Shown here: positions 28,629 through 37,825 of the stretch, piece by piece | Layout: the number at the start of each line of letters is the position of its first letter | Numbering within the stretch: position 1 is the first letter of the stretch | Source: JADKAC01 sp964492065 | GTDB taxonomy: Bacteria > Bacteroidota > Bacteroidia > Chitinophagales > BACL12 | Reading direction: 5' to 3' | Length of the DNA: 64,000 bases | Assembly (NCBI GenBank): GCA_964492065.1 | Contig: CAZBHH010000006.1 | Location: forward strand, 1-64,000 | Program-made: the position numbers and the translations under genes | The notes under the pieces: generated by a model | The model's database searches: none | The model's input: only the letters and a program-made list of their open reading frames with translations | Told to the model about the DNA's origin: nothing

Positions 28629-28685
28629 AACAGGTCAATTTTCCTTTAAAATTACAGCGGCGGCACCCGATGAGAAATAGTACAC

Positions 28686-30278
28686 TTATACTAATAACAC
28701 ATACGTGGTACCTTTGTCTATCACCGATTCACGGCGCATCGATATGCCGAACTCCTCGGCCCGCTTCTTCATTATTTGCAATCCGTATTGTTCCTTATGT
28801 TGCTGCGAATCGTCAAAACCGGCGCCATTATCGGCTATGCTGAGGCGCAATATATCCTCACTGCAAAAAATTTCGATAGTTACTTCGGCGGCGGCGGCAT
28901 ATTTAAATGCATTGTTCAATATTTCCTGGCATATCCTGTACAGGTTCAAGCCCAACAGCGCATTTAACTCTCTATGTGCGTTGATATGTTCGGCAAATAC
29001 AATATGCGTATTGCTGTGCTTAAACAATTCTCTCGCAAACACTTTCAACTTATCCGAAAAATCCTGCACCGAAATATTCGCATCGCTGATAGCCCAGATC
29101 GTATCCCGCAGGCTGCTTATAACACTTTTCACCGATTGGCTTATACTGCCCGTCACCTCTCTGCGCTTCTCAGCGTCTTCTTCATTGATACCGTCCAGCG
29201 AATAAATGATATACGAAAGTTGGCCGCCCACATTATCGTGCAGATCGCGGGCTATGCGCTCTTTATCTCTTTGCAGATTTTGCAGCAGTGTCAATTCGTG
29301 TTGTTTTTTCCGCAGGTGATTCCGGTTGAACATCCATAAGACAATCACTGCAAAAAATAAAAATGCGATAATCACAACGACGAGTACTAATCTGTTTTTT
29401 TCGTTCTCCTCCTGCAGCAATTCGTTTTCCATAATTCTCTTTTCTGATTCGTAAAGCATTTCATAGCGAGCTATACCGGCTGCTTTGTTCACCTGGAATA
29501 CGGAATCTTTAAATGCAAACCATTTGTGCATATAGTGTGCTGCAAGGGTATCGCCCAACATGGCGAGGCATTCGGCTTTGAAATTATACGCATACATCAG
29601 CCCCTCTATATTATTGCTCCCCGAATAATACATTTCTGCTTTGTCGATATAAGGCAATGCACTGCGGTAATCTCTTTTTAATATAGTATTCAGAAAATAC
29701 CATTTCATATTAACAAATGCCAAACTGTTGCTATCGCCCGAAAGTACGGCGTAGCGCTCTGCTTCGCGAATAGTGCGCTCTGCCTTTGCGATGTCACGGG
29801 TTGTGTTCAGGTACACATCCGATAAAGCGGAAAGCGCCACTGATAATTTATCGTATTGCTTACTGCCGCTGTATAACTCCACTGCTTGTGCCGAATACCA
29901 TTCCGCCGAATCCACAACGCCGGTTTCGATGTAAATAAGGCTGATAGAATAGTAGATGCCGCTAAGCAGATTATTCAGTTTATGTTGTTTGGCTGCCGCC
30001 ATCGCAGTGTATAGCCACTCTAAGGCGGCCTTTTTATCACGTAAATAATAAAGGCACCTGCCTATCGCCAGTTGTGATTTTACGATTATATCGACGTCAT
30101 TATTCTTTTCGGCATTTTTCAGCGCCTCCAAATAAGAGAGCTGTGCTTCTGCATAATTGCTCTCGTTATATAGTTGATCGGCTTGCTGGAACATGGTTTC
30201 AGCGGATTGCCCATTGGCTATTGCCGCCCGAAACAAACAACAACCGGAACACAGAAATATCAGCAGGAATTTGCGCAT
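28686..30278 (-). CDS. TPR-containing sensor histidine kinase (HisKA_3 type)
   Basis: A 530-residue membrane sensor. It has a signal peptide (MRKFLLIFLCSGCCLFRAAIANG), an extracytoplasmic TPR-like region to about residue 290, a transmembrane helix (LVLVVVIIAFLFFAVIVLWMF), a HisKA_3 dimerisation domain with the phosphoacceptor H in ERIARDLHDNVGGQ, and a HATPase_c domain with N box EILNNAFKYA and G box DNGAGFD. The adjacent NarL-type regulator is its obvious partner. The TPR region probably binds a protein or peptide signal in the periplasm. The ATG at 30278 is chosen because it begins the signal peptide and lies 12 nt after a TACATTTG element. Confidence 0.9.
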   Translation of the reverse strand: MRKFLLIFLCSGCCLFRAAIANGQSAETMFQQADQLYNESNYAEAQLSYLEALKNAEKNNDVDIIVKSQLAIGRCLYYLRDKKAALEWLYTAMAAAKQHKLNNLLSGIYYSISLIYIETGVVDSAEWYSAQAVELYSGSKQYDKLSVALSALSDVYLNTTRDIAKAERTIREAERYAVLSGDSNSLAFVNMKWYFLNTILKRDYRSALPYIDKAEMYYSGSNNIEGLMYAYNFKAECLAMLGDTLAAHYMHKWFAFKDSVFQVNKAAGIARYEMLYESEKRIMENELLQEENEKNRLVLVVVIIAFLFFAVIVLWMFNRNHLRKKQHELTLLQNLQRDKERIARDLHDNVGGQLSYIIYSLDGINEEDAEKRREVTGSISQSVKSVISSLRDTIWAISDANISVQDFSDKLKVFARELFKHSNTHIVFAEHINAHRELNALLGLNLYRICQEILNNAFKYAAAAEVTIEIFCSEDILRLSIADNGAGFDDSQQHKEQYGLQIMKKRAEEFGISMRRESVIDKGTTYVLLV

Positions 30279-30290
30279 AAGCTCTGATTG

Positions 30291-30298
30291 CAAATGTA
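30291..30298 (-). promoter_or_regulatory. TAnnTTTG -7 promoter element of the two-component operon
   Basis: TACATTTG on the minus strand, 12 nt before the kinase ATG at 30278. Confidence 0.5.
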
Positions 30299-30390
30299 GG
30301 CAACTACACCGTATCCAAACTTAGTACATCCGTACTATTCCGCACATCGGGCGGGATGTGGAGTTTTGTATATAACCAATCATTGTAATT

Positions 30391-30615
30391 ATGCAAAGGA
30401 TTTTATTGCCATTATTGATAACCGGTATCGGGATACAACCGAAGACCATATTTGCTCAATCTACTCCCAATAAAGCAAAACAATGCCTTTCCGTATTTTA
30501 TACGCAGCAATACGGCCGGTCAACACCGGAAAAAGCCATCGCGGAGAAACAGTTGAAGACCGGTTTGTTTATGCACAACATTGCATTAAAGTCCGGAACG
30601 GATTACACATTATAA
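30391..30615 (+). CDS. Small exported protein of unknown function
   Basis: A 74-residue open frame with a plausible signal peptide (MQRILLPLLITGIGIQPKTIFAQ) and a lysine-rich remainder. I recognise no family. It is followed 10 bp later by another short frame and then by a T9SS cargo gene. It could be a real small exported protein or a decayed fragment of a larger gene; the sequence does not decide it. Confidence 0.4.
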   Translation: MQRILLPLLITGIGIQPKTIFAQSTPNKAKQCLSVFYTQQYGRSTPEKAIAEKQLKTGLFMHNIALKSGTDYTL

Positions 30616-30625
30616 TTTACAGGAA

Positions 30626-30799
30626 ATGAAAATTAACCGGGTAACGTATAAACAGGCTGTGCCGGTAGCATTAGATAATGACACCGATTACCCGATTGCT
30701 GTTATCCGGTCTTATCAAAATAAACCACCTACACCATATATAATTCCAGGACACTTAAAAGATTATCGCCAATTGGCAGTAACAATTTTCAACAAATAA
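30626..30799 (+). CDS. Short open frame of unknown function
   Basis: A 57-residue frame (begins MKINRVTYKQ, ends VTIFNK) directly after the 74-residue frame, with an AGGAA sequence just before the ATG. It is hydrophilic and has no signal peptide. Together with its neighbour it may be a remnant of one disrupted gene. Confidence 0.3.
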   Translation: MKINRVTYKQAVPVALDNDTDYPIAVIRSYQNKPPTPYIIPGHLKDYRQLAVTIFNK

Positions 30800-30823
30800 A
30801 TTCATCAAAATCAAACATGTATT

Positions 30824-31657
30824 ATGAAAATCTTAACCAAACATTTCAAACTGCTCATCACCGTAATCGCTGTTTGTTTCATTTCCAACAGCTCCCGTTT
30901 ATTCGGTCAAAACCTACTCTGCAACGGAGGGTTTGACGACACCCTTTATGCTAACGGCGTCAATTTATTAAACGCTGCTCTCGTACCGTGCTGGGAAACT
31001 TCCTCGATACTCACCACTATTGAACTATGGAATAACACATTAGATCCCACGCCGTTCAGCGGCCAACAATTTGTTGAAATCAATGCCTATGGTCACGATA
31101 CACTGCATCAGGATTTTACAGTAAGCGCCGGGAGTCTGCTCCACATAAGCTTTGCGCACAGAGGCCGCCTGGGAACCGACGTCATGGGCGTACAAATCGG
31201 CCCTGTTGACGGCCCTTACACCGACCTGGGACAGTTTGCAGATTCAACCGACGCCTGGGGCTATCACAGTGTCGATTATACGGTGCCTTCCGATGCTGCA
31301 ACGAGCAATTACAGGTTGCGGCTGTATTCGTTTTCTATTGCCAACGAAATGGCCGTTTCTTTTGGCAATTTTTTAGACAGTGTGACGGTTACGGCGGTAA
31401 CGACATCCATCAGTGAAAATCACGCAAACAGTATCGCACTATATCCCAACCCGGCAACGGACCTGGTAACTATCGGAAATGTCGAATCGGGTTCTGTCGT
31501 AACCATTACAGATATTACCGGCAGGATAATGTATTCAACCGTAACCGACAATACGCAGGCGATAATCGACACCGATGCATTTGCAGGCGGTATGTATATC
31601 GTTCGCATTGAACATAACGGCGCCATCCTAAGCAGGAAGTTAGTAATTACCGATTGA
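30824..31657 (+). CDS. Secreted protein with T9SS type A tail
   Basis: A 277-residue exported protein, signal peptide at about 1-28 (ends SSRLFGQ). The middle part begins NLLCNGGFDD and has a long beta-rich stretch that resembles DUF642/jelly-roll carbohydrate-binding proteins (NLLxNGGFE-type start). The last ~75 residues are a type A sorting domain (IALYPNPATDLVTIGN ... FAGGMYIVRIEHNG). It is likely a secreted carbohydrate- or surface-binding protein. Confidence 0.8.
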   Translation: MKILTKHFKLLITVIAVCFISNSSRLFGQNLLCNGGFDDTLYANGVNLLNAALVPCWETSSILTTIELWNNTLDPTPFSGQQFVEINAYGHDTLHQDFTVSAGSLLHISFAHRGRLGTDVMGVQIGPVDGPYTDLGQFADSTDAWGYHSVDYTVPSDAATSNYRLRLYSFSIANEMAVSFGNFLDSVTVTAVTTSISENHANSIALYPNPATDLVTIGNVESGSVVTITDITGRIMYSTVTDNTQAIIDTDAFAGGMYIVRIEHNGAILSRKLVITD

Positions 31658-31674
31658 TACCTTTATCGCATTAC

Positions 31675-31716
31675 AAGGTGTGTAAAGAAAATGAATGACA
31701 CCTGCTCTTTTTGTTT
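31675..31716 (+). terminator. Possible terminator after the T9SS cargo gene
   Basis: AGGTGT pairs with ACACCT over a 16-nt loop and is followed by CTCTTTTTG. The stem is short, so this call is weak. Confidence 0.35.
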
Positions 31717-31817
31717 TGTATCCCTACAATTGCCCTGAACCGATTTTCAATCAGGTATTAAACAAGGTGAGAGAAGTTCATGAATAAACTCCTATCATCA
31801 CTTTAATGTAATTTGTG

Positions 31818-32615
31818 TCAGGGCAGGGCATCTTTTAGCTGCTGATAGCGCACATCAAATGTACCGCTGCCATCGCAGCCCAATGCGGTATTTTCCTCAT
31901 AAATATTTTCAATCCTGTTTTCAGGGCTGGGGTGGGTACTTAAAAATTCGGGGATATCGCTGCCGCCGCTCGCATTTATCAGTTCAAAAAATCCGGCGGC
32001 GCCGGCGGCGTTATATTCGGTCGGGCATAAATACACCACCGAGTATTCATCCGCCTGGCTCTCATCGCCTCTGCTGAACGATAAACCGACCAGGCCTACG
32101 GCGATATCGGTCAATACGTTTTGATTTTCTCCCAACACGAGGCTCAACAAAAGCGAGATGCCGTATTGTTCGGTCAGTTGATCGGTGACATGTCTCAAAT
32201 CGGCATGTGCAATTTCATGGCCTAACACACCGGCTAATTGCGCTTCATTCTCCAGGTATTTTATCAGCCCGGTATAAACATAGATATATCCGCCAGGCGT
32301 ACAGAACGCATTGAGCACATTGTCGTCGTGAACAATTTTCAATTGCCAGGCAAATTCGTCTTTGTATTCCACCTGGCCGGCATCCAGAATCCGGTCGCGG
32401 ATATCGTAGAGCAATGTGTACGCTTCGGGGTATTCGCTTTCCTTCAGCAGGGGATAATTGGCAGGGTCTGCTTCTATTTCGGCGGCTATCTGCGCACCGA
32501 GCTGTTTATCGTCTTCGATACTGAAAATATTTACGCCGCCTCCTTTGGAGCATGACGACATCAGCAAAGCGCTCATTGCAGCAAATGCGATTACCGGACT
32601 GATTTGTTTTAACAT
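31818..32615 (-). CDS. M48 family metalloprotease, lipoprotein
   Basis: A 265-residue protein with a lipoprotein signal (cysteine at residue 22, LMSSC) and the zinc-binding HEIAH motif (LAGVLGHEIAHADLRH). A third ligand probably lies in DEYSVVYL, as in M48 peptidases of the BepA/LoiP type, which check the folding and assembly of outer-membrane proteins. The length is near that of LoiP-like single-domain members; there is no TPR extension. It is divergent from the polyprenyl synthase gene. No good promoter element was seen. Confidence 0.88.
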   Translation of the reverse strand: MLKQISPVIAFAAMSALLMSSCSKGGGVNIFSIEDDKQLGAQIAAEIEADPANYPLLKESEYPEAYTLLYDIRDRILDAGQVEYKDEFAWQLKIVHDDNVLNAFCTPGGYIYVYTGLIKYLENEAQLAGVLGHEIAHADLRHVTDQLTEQYGISLLLSLVLGENQNVLTDIAVGLVGLSFSRGDESQADEYSVVYLCPTEYNAAGAAGFFELINASGGSDIPEFLSTHPSPENRIENIYEENTALGCDGSGTFDVRYQQLKDALP

Positions 32616-32761
32616 ATGTATTTCAATTTACTCACCTGTTTTTCAAACATCATTCCAAACGGAGTCAAAGAAAACAAATTGTTTGCAAAATATCTCGCTG
32701 CAAAAGCATTGCAGGCGTTGCTTTAATTATGTAAAATGCCTCACCGGTAATAACTTGCAGC

Positions 32762-33736
32762 GTGTCCGGGCAATTAGATATCATAAAAAAGCCGATTGAA
32801 TCGGAGCTGAAAATTTTCGAAACAAAATTCAGGGAGGCGATGCGCAGCAATGTGCCGTTGCTCGACAGGGTGATGCATTACATCGTACATCGCAAAGGCA
32901 AGCAGATGCGGCCGATGTTTGTGCTGTTCAGCGCAGGATTGTTCGGCAAAATCGGCGAATCCACCTATACCGCCGCTTCGCTGATTGAATTACTGCACAC
33001 CGCCACGCTGGTACACGACGATGTGGTTGACGACTCGAATGAGCGCCGCGGTTTTTTTTCGGTGAATGCACTCTGGAAAAATAAAATTGCCGTACTCGTC
33101 GGCGATTACCTGCTGGCAAAAGGGCTATTGGTTTCGCTGGAGCGCAATCAGCACCATATTCTGCGCATTACCAGCAATGCGGTAAAAGAAATGAGCGAAG
33201 GCGAATTGCTGCAAATAGAAAAAGCGAGGCGCCTGGACATCAGGGAAGAGGTGTATTACGATATCATTCGGAAGAAGACAGCCTCCCTGATTGCGGCGGC
33301 ATGCAGCGCCGGCGCCGCTTCGGTTATTACCGATGAAGTAATGATTGAAAAAATGCGCCTGTTTGGCGAGTACATAGGCATTGCTTTTCAGATTAAAGAC
33401 GACCTGATGGATTTCGGCGCCGACGATATCGGCAAACCGACAGGCAGCGATATTAAAGAGCGCAAAATGACCTTGCCGCTTATCTACGCATTAAACAAAG
33501 CAGATGCAAGGGACAAACGGCGGATAAAACATATTGTAAAGAACAATAACAACGATCCGCGAAAGGTCCGGGAAGTAATGGAATTTGTAAAGCAGTTTGG
33601 CGGTATTTCCTATGCGGAGCAAATAATGAATTCCTACCAGAACAAAGCCTTCGACGTGTTGAGCGGGTTTCCTTCCAATGCGAGCAATATCGGTTTAAAG
33701 CAACTGGTGCTCTTTACAACCGAGCGAAAAAAATAA
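32762..33736 (+). CDS. Polyprenyl synthetase (long-chain isoprenoid diphosphate synthase)
   Basis: A 324-residue E-isoprenyl diphosphate synthase. The first aspartate-rich motif is LVHDDVVDDSNERRG and the second is FQIKDDLMDF; GKPTGSDIKERKMTLP is also typical. These enzymes add isopentenyl diphosphate to make the menaquinone side chain or, in some cases, the undecaprenyl-like carrier; an octaprenyl/solanesyl type is likely by length. The start is a GTG at 32762, 4 nt after a TAACTTG element. It ends 3 bp before the stop of the convergent CotH gene. Confidence 0.9.
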   Translation: MSGQLDIIKKPIESELKIFETKFREAMRSNVPLLDRVMHYIVHRKGKQMRPMFVLFSAGLFGKIGESTYTAASLIELLHTATLVHDDVVDDSNERRGFFSVNALWKNKIAVLVGDYLLAKGLLVSLERNQHHILRITSNAVKEMSEGELLQIEKARRLDIREEVYYDIIRKKTASLIAAACSAGAASVITDEVMIEKMRLFGEYIGIAFQIKDDLMDFGADDIGKPTGSDIKERKMTLPLIYALNKADARDKRRIKHIVKNNNNDPRKVREVMEFVKQFGGISYAEQIMNSYQNKAFDVLSGFPSNASNIGLKQLVLFTTERKK

Positions 33737-33739
33737 GCG

Positions 33740-36700
33740 TTAATTAAAAATAATCCGCTCTGTATGCACGTCGTTGTCATTGCGCAGGGAGAGGAAATAC
33801 ATACCGGCAGGCAATGCATTCCGGTGAATCACATACTGACCCGAGGTAACACCTGCAATACGCCACAGCGTATTACCCAGCACATCCAGCAATTCGAGGT
33901 CGTATGCACCGTTAGCGGCATTGCGCAACTCCACTAAGCAATAATCGTCGGCGGGATTTGGGAATACCGCCATGAAAGGCGCCGGGATTCCGATACCGTC
34001 CACCACTCCGCAATCGGGATCATAGGCCATACCCGGTGAGCCACCGGGGCATCCGGCAAACCAGTTAGACGCATCATTCATCACGCCGTTGATATCGGAC
34101 AGTTCCAGCGTTTTACCGCCGCCGTCAGCCTCTTCGGGCCAGGGCGCTGTATCGCTGTACTGCATGGCAAACTGAATCACGCCCTTATCGTCGTACAGCC
34201 GCAGCAAGTCGCCGGAAGCGTCCAAACCAAACATAAAATCCGTTGCAAGCGGCTCTGTATCATCGTGTATTGCCTGGAAGAGGAGTGCATTATTTGTCAG
34301 GACCAGGCGACTGCCCTCTGTCAAGACTGTTCCGGGTGGGAATTGATAAACCAGCGAATCATTCTTGTCGGCAAACTTCCACAAGCCCAACTGCAAAACG
34401 GCATCCGATGTATTCAGAATCTCCACCCAATCGCCCGCATCGGCAGTTTCGGCGCTGTTGTAGTTGATTTCGCTGAACACGATTTTTTCATCGCAGGGGA
34501 AGTATGCCATGCCCGGCGAACCAAACATACAACCGTCAAACCAGTTCGCCGGATCGTTCTGATCTCCGGTGTATTCTCTGAGCTCCAGGGTGCGGCCTGA
34601 GCCGTCGGCGCCTTCGGGCCACAGGGCGCTATCGGCAAAAGCGACATCGCAAACCGTATCGCCGTTGAGTGCGGTCAGCAGTACCCGGTCGCCCGCATTA
34701 TTGAGTTTAAAAGGCAGGTCTCCGATTGCGTTCTCAACATCGGGATACATCGCCGCAAACGTTTCGGTATCATTGCTCAAGACGAGATAATCGCCCGGAG
34801 CCATCCGGGTGGACACCGGGATCCGCAATGCATTTACGCCCGTCGCATCGCTTACCTGCCAACCCGAGATTTCCAGTGTGTCGCTGCCATTGTTGTAAAT
34901 CTCAAACCAATCGCCGCTCTCGGACGTGCTCTCGCTGTTGTAATTGATTTCGGTTACAATAATTTCCGGCTCGGCTGCCGCTCCGGTAAAATTGGCTTCA
35001 AACGTATCATCGGAGTTTAAGAACACAGTTACACTTTGATCGGAAGCTGCATCATCGGGTATGACATCCACCGCCGACCAATGGCTGAACGTATATCCCG
35101 GATTGGGAATTGCAGTAATGGTCAGCGGCACATCTTCAAAATAAACGCCTTCCCAGGGTAATGCAGTGGGGATGATGGTGCTTATCTGAATATAACCCGC
35201 TTCGGGAGGTGAAACCTGCAGTGTAATTGTTCTCTGTGCATTCAGATCAAACGAAGATATAATCTGGGAGCGGGCGGGGCCAATTCGGTCTGCATTGTAA
35301 TCCAGTATCCACTGCGTATATTCAATCCAGGTCAGCGCATCATAGGGCGGCCCCCAGCGATCGGCAGTTCTGGGAATGGCATTGATCAACTGGTTGCGCA
35401 TCGCCGTCATTTCCGCTTCCATATTTTCATTTTGCCAGATCGTATTTATTAAATCGGCAAATCGGTTGATAAAGTAATTGCGAAACGTCGCATTGTCCAG
35501 CATTTTATCAAATATCTGCGAGTTCATGGAAGGACTTGCGGGATCGCGGATAATGTCGATATAATTATCCCATACAGTGCCGCCAAACCAACCCATCGCA
35601 CCATCCATATCGTACATGATGTGCCTCCACTTGCCGCCATTGCGGTCGCGGTAAAATTTAATATTATTTTGCCCCCAATACGCACCGCCAAAATCGACAT
35701 TCTGATAATAGATTTCACCGAGGTAATAGTCCACATAGTTTTTTACATCCACCTGTTGTTCGAAATAATTGTAGAAAGCGGAGTCATCGGCAGCATGATT
35801 CATCAGCCAGTAATACATATTTACGAAACCCGTATCCGATCCGGCAAGTGTTGTCCACCCATTCATCATATCAATATCATCCGCATCAATGCCGTAATTG
35901 CTCTCCGCAAAGTGTTCATCCGCTTTTTCACGCACTTCGTACAGCCCCCAATAGCTGCCGTTCAGGAAAACGTGAACGGGGTTATAAGCTTCGTAATCGA
36001 TATGTGTTTTGCGCATAACCCGTGCGAGGTAGGAATCCTGAATCATGCTGTACCAGACATGCTGCCCACCGTTGCGCAGATTTATATTGTTAAACACATT
36101 CACTTCGGGTTTATCGGGAAACAATGGGAAGTTTAAATCGCCGTCGAGTGTATTTTTAAAATCCAGCCTGAAACTTTTTTTATCTTCTGCTCTCGACCAG
36201 CCGCCGTGGATTTCCAGCATCATCTGATGTTCGAACAACATATTGCCGTCTGTATCGAAATAACTGACATGTGCCAATCGTTCCCAGGGCTCCCAAAAAT
36301 TGGCGCCGAAATAGGGATACCATTCTTCATAAGTATCGCCGAATACATAAATGCCCGTGTCGTTATCCCACAGGCTGCCGGGATCTGTCGAAATACTGAT
36401 AACGTTAATACTGAACTCCCCTTCATCCAACAGGTATGTATTCTTCACCATCGGTGAGGGCAACAGCGTTCCGGTACTAAAACATTTGGCGGACACAACA
36501 ATATTGGAATCGATGGTTATCGGACCGGTGTACAGCGGAGATGAAATTTCCACATGTGAGCCGTCTATCGTGTAGTGAATTTCCGCTGTGGCGGAAGGGC
36601 TTGTTATCTCAATTATTTGCGATCCGGTATAAAAGCCCGGCGCTAATGAAAATACGGGCCCGGGTTCATACCCGCCGGTGCAAAGTGCAACATTATTTGT

Positions 36701-37738
36701 ACTCCCTGGCGATATATCCGCAGTAATACACCAGGAGGCCGCATCCGGAATTCTCGCCAGTGCATGGTTATAATTCATGTATCCCGTAAACTTCTGGTCG
36801 AGGATATTTCCGGATGGATCGCTGAGGTAAATCGTCTCGCCATCGTTGCTGATTTTAAAATTGGTCTCCAGGAAAGTCGATCCCAATGTTAACCAGGGCG
36901 GCGGATCGCCGTAGGGGGTATCCGCTGTAGCTATTCCAAAAGACAACCAGAACGAAGAAGTAAAATCGGAAGAATAATAAGTGTAATTATTCACCTGTAT
37001 GGCGAGTACATTTTCGCCGGGGACAATTGCCGCAGCGAATACATCGTGGGGAATAACAAATGTTTCGGCGGCGCCACCCCAGTACATCGCCGCTTCATGA
37101 TCAATGGTGGTACCTCCATCAAAAGCAGGAGGCGAACCGGTGATATTGGCGGATCGTGCTATCTCTACACCGTTGAGGTAAGCGACAAAACCGTCGTCGT
37201 AATCCGCATGTAATACCGCCTGTACCAACAGGGAAGTATCCGCACTAAACGTCTTGCGCATGCAAATGGAATAGTTGTACGAAATAGTTGTAACATCATC
37301 GCCGTCGCCGTAGCCTATACTGCCGGCACCGCTGCTCCATCCCGAGTCGTCGAAGCCCAAATCATTCCAACCTGGCGGTGGCGCCGACGTATTCACCCGG
37401 TAGCGCCAGATGTCGCTGTTGTAAACCGCCGTTTCCCAATGGTGGATATTTTGGGTGATATTATCGCCGCTGGCGACAATGAGCATATAGGCGCCCGGGT
37501 CAATTGGTTTCTCGGGGAAAATCCATTTATTCAAATACACCGCATCGTCGCTGAGACTATAACCGCTCAGATCAACCGTTGCCGGGCCTGCATTATACAA
37601 TTCAATCCAATCGCTTTCTTCGCCGGCTGCCGACAATACACTTCCCCTTGCGCTAACCTCATTTATCACAATTTGCGCAGGCAGGGGTTTGCAAAGACCT
37701 AATGCCATTGCCACAAGGAAAAGCCTCCAACCGTTCAT
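33740..37738 (-). CDS. Giant lamin-tail/CotH secreted protein with T9SS type A tail
   Basis: A 1332-residue exported protein with a signal peptide (ends LCKPLPAQ). In order: lamin-tail domain (IVINEVSARGS ... WIELYNAGP), a jelly-roll-like region with YLNGVEIARS, a chitobiase-type C-terminal fold (EIHYTIDGS), a CotH kinase domain (~500-860; LRNGGQHVWYSMIQDSYLAR, VFLNGSYWGLYEVREKADE, WRHIMYDMDGAMGWFGG), a further beta-rich region, two more lamin-tail domains (VTEINYNSES, FSEINYNSAE) and a sorting domain (VFPNPADDYCLVEL). CotH proteins phosphorylate proteins or anchor in spores in other phyla; in Bacteroidota they are large cell-surface proteins of unclear function. The promoter TATCTTTA ends 4 nt before the ATG. 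Confidence 0.9.
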   Translation of the reverse strand: MNGWRLFLVAMALGLCKPLPAQIVINEVSARGSVLSAAGEESDWIELYNAGPATVDLSGYSLSDDAVYLNKWIFPEKPIDPGAYMLIVASGDNITQNIHHWETAVYNSDIWRYRVNTSAPPPGWNDLGFDDSGWSSGAGSIGYGDGDDVTTISYNYSICMRKTFSADTSLLVQAVLHADYDDGFVAYLNGVEIARSANITGSPPAFDGGTTIDHEAAMYWGGAAETFVIPHDVFAAAIVPGENVLAIQVNNYTYYSSDFTSSFWLSFGIATADTPYGDPPPWLTLGSTFLETNFKISNDGETIYLSDPSGNILDQKFTGYMNYNHALARIPDAASWCITADISPGSTNNVALCTGGYEPGPVFSLAPGFYTGSQIIEITSPSATAEIHYTIDGSHVEISSPLYTGPITIDSNIVVSAKCFSTGTLLPSPMVKNTYLLDEGEFSINVISISTDPGSLWDNDTGIYVFGDTYEEWYPYFGANFWEPWERLAHVSYFDTDGNMLFEHQMMLEIHGGWSRAEDKKSFRLDFKNTLDGDLNFPLFPDKPEVNVFNNINLRNGGQHVWYSMIQDSYLARVMRKTHIDYEAYNPVHVFLNGSYWGLYEVREKADEHFAESNYGIDADDIDMMNGWTTLAGSDTGFVNMYYWLMNHAADDSAFYNYFEQQVDVKNYVDYYLGEIYYQNVDFGGAYWGQNNIKFYRDRNGGKWRHIMYDMDGAMGWFGGTVWDNYIDIIRDPASPSMNSQIFDKMLDNATFRNYFINRFADLINTIWQNENMEAEMTAMRNQLINAIPRTADRWGPPYDALTWIEYTQWILDYNADRIGPARSQIISSFDLNAQRTITLQVSPPEAGYIQISTIIPTALPWEGVYFEDVPLTITAIPNPGYTFSHWSAVDVIPDDAASDQSVTVFLNSDDTFEANFTGAAAEPEIIVTEINYNSESTSESGDWFEIYNNGSDTLEISGWQVSDATGVNALRIPVSTRMAPGDYLVLSNDTETFAAMYPDVENAIGDLPFKLNNAGDRVLLTALNGDTVCDVAFADSALWPEGADGSGRTLELREYTGDQNDPANWFDGCMFGSPGMAYFPCDEKIVFSEINYNSAETADAGDWVEILNTSDAVLQLGLWKFADKNDSLVYQFPPGTVLTEGSRLVLTNNALLFQAIHDDTEPLATDFMFGLDASGDLLRLYDDKGVIQFAMQYSDTAPWPEEADGGGKTLELSDINGVMNDASNWFAGCPGGSPGMAYDPDCGVVDGIGIPAPFMAVFPNPADDYCLVELRNAANGAYDLELLDVLGNTLWRIAGVTSGQYVIHRNALPAGMYFLSLRNDNDVHTERIIFN

Positions 37739-37742
37739 ACTA

Positions 37743-37750
37743 TAAAGATA
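37743..37750 (-). promoter_or_regulatory. TAnnTTTA -7 element 4 nt before the CotH gene
   Basis: TATCTTTA on the minus strand (one mismatch to TAnnTTTG), ending exactly 4 nt before the ATG at 37738. Confidence 0.5.
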
Positions 37751-37806
37751 CGTGTTACCATTGAGCAGACAACGATTTTCCGGCGGTGTGTTGCATCAAA
37801 TAGTTT

Positions 37807-37814
37807 TACTTTTG
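37807..37814 (+). promoter_or_regulatory. TAnnTTTG -7 promoter element
   Basis: TACTTTTG, 11 nt before the rRNA methylase ATG at 37826. Confidence 0.5.
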
Positions 37815-37825
37815 AGAGCGCAATA

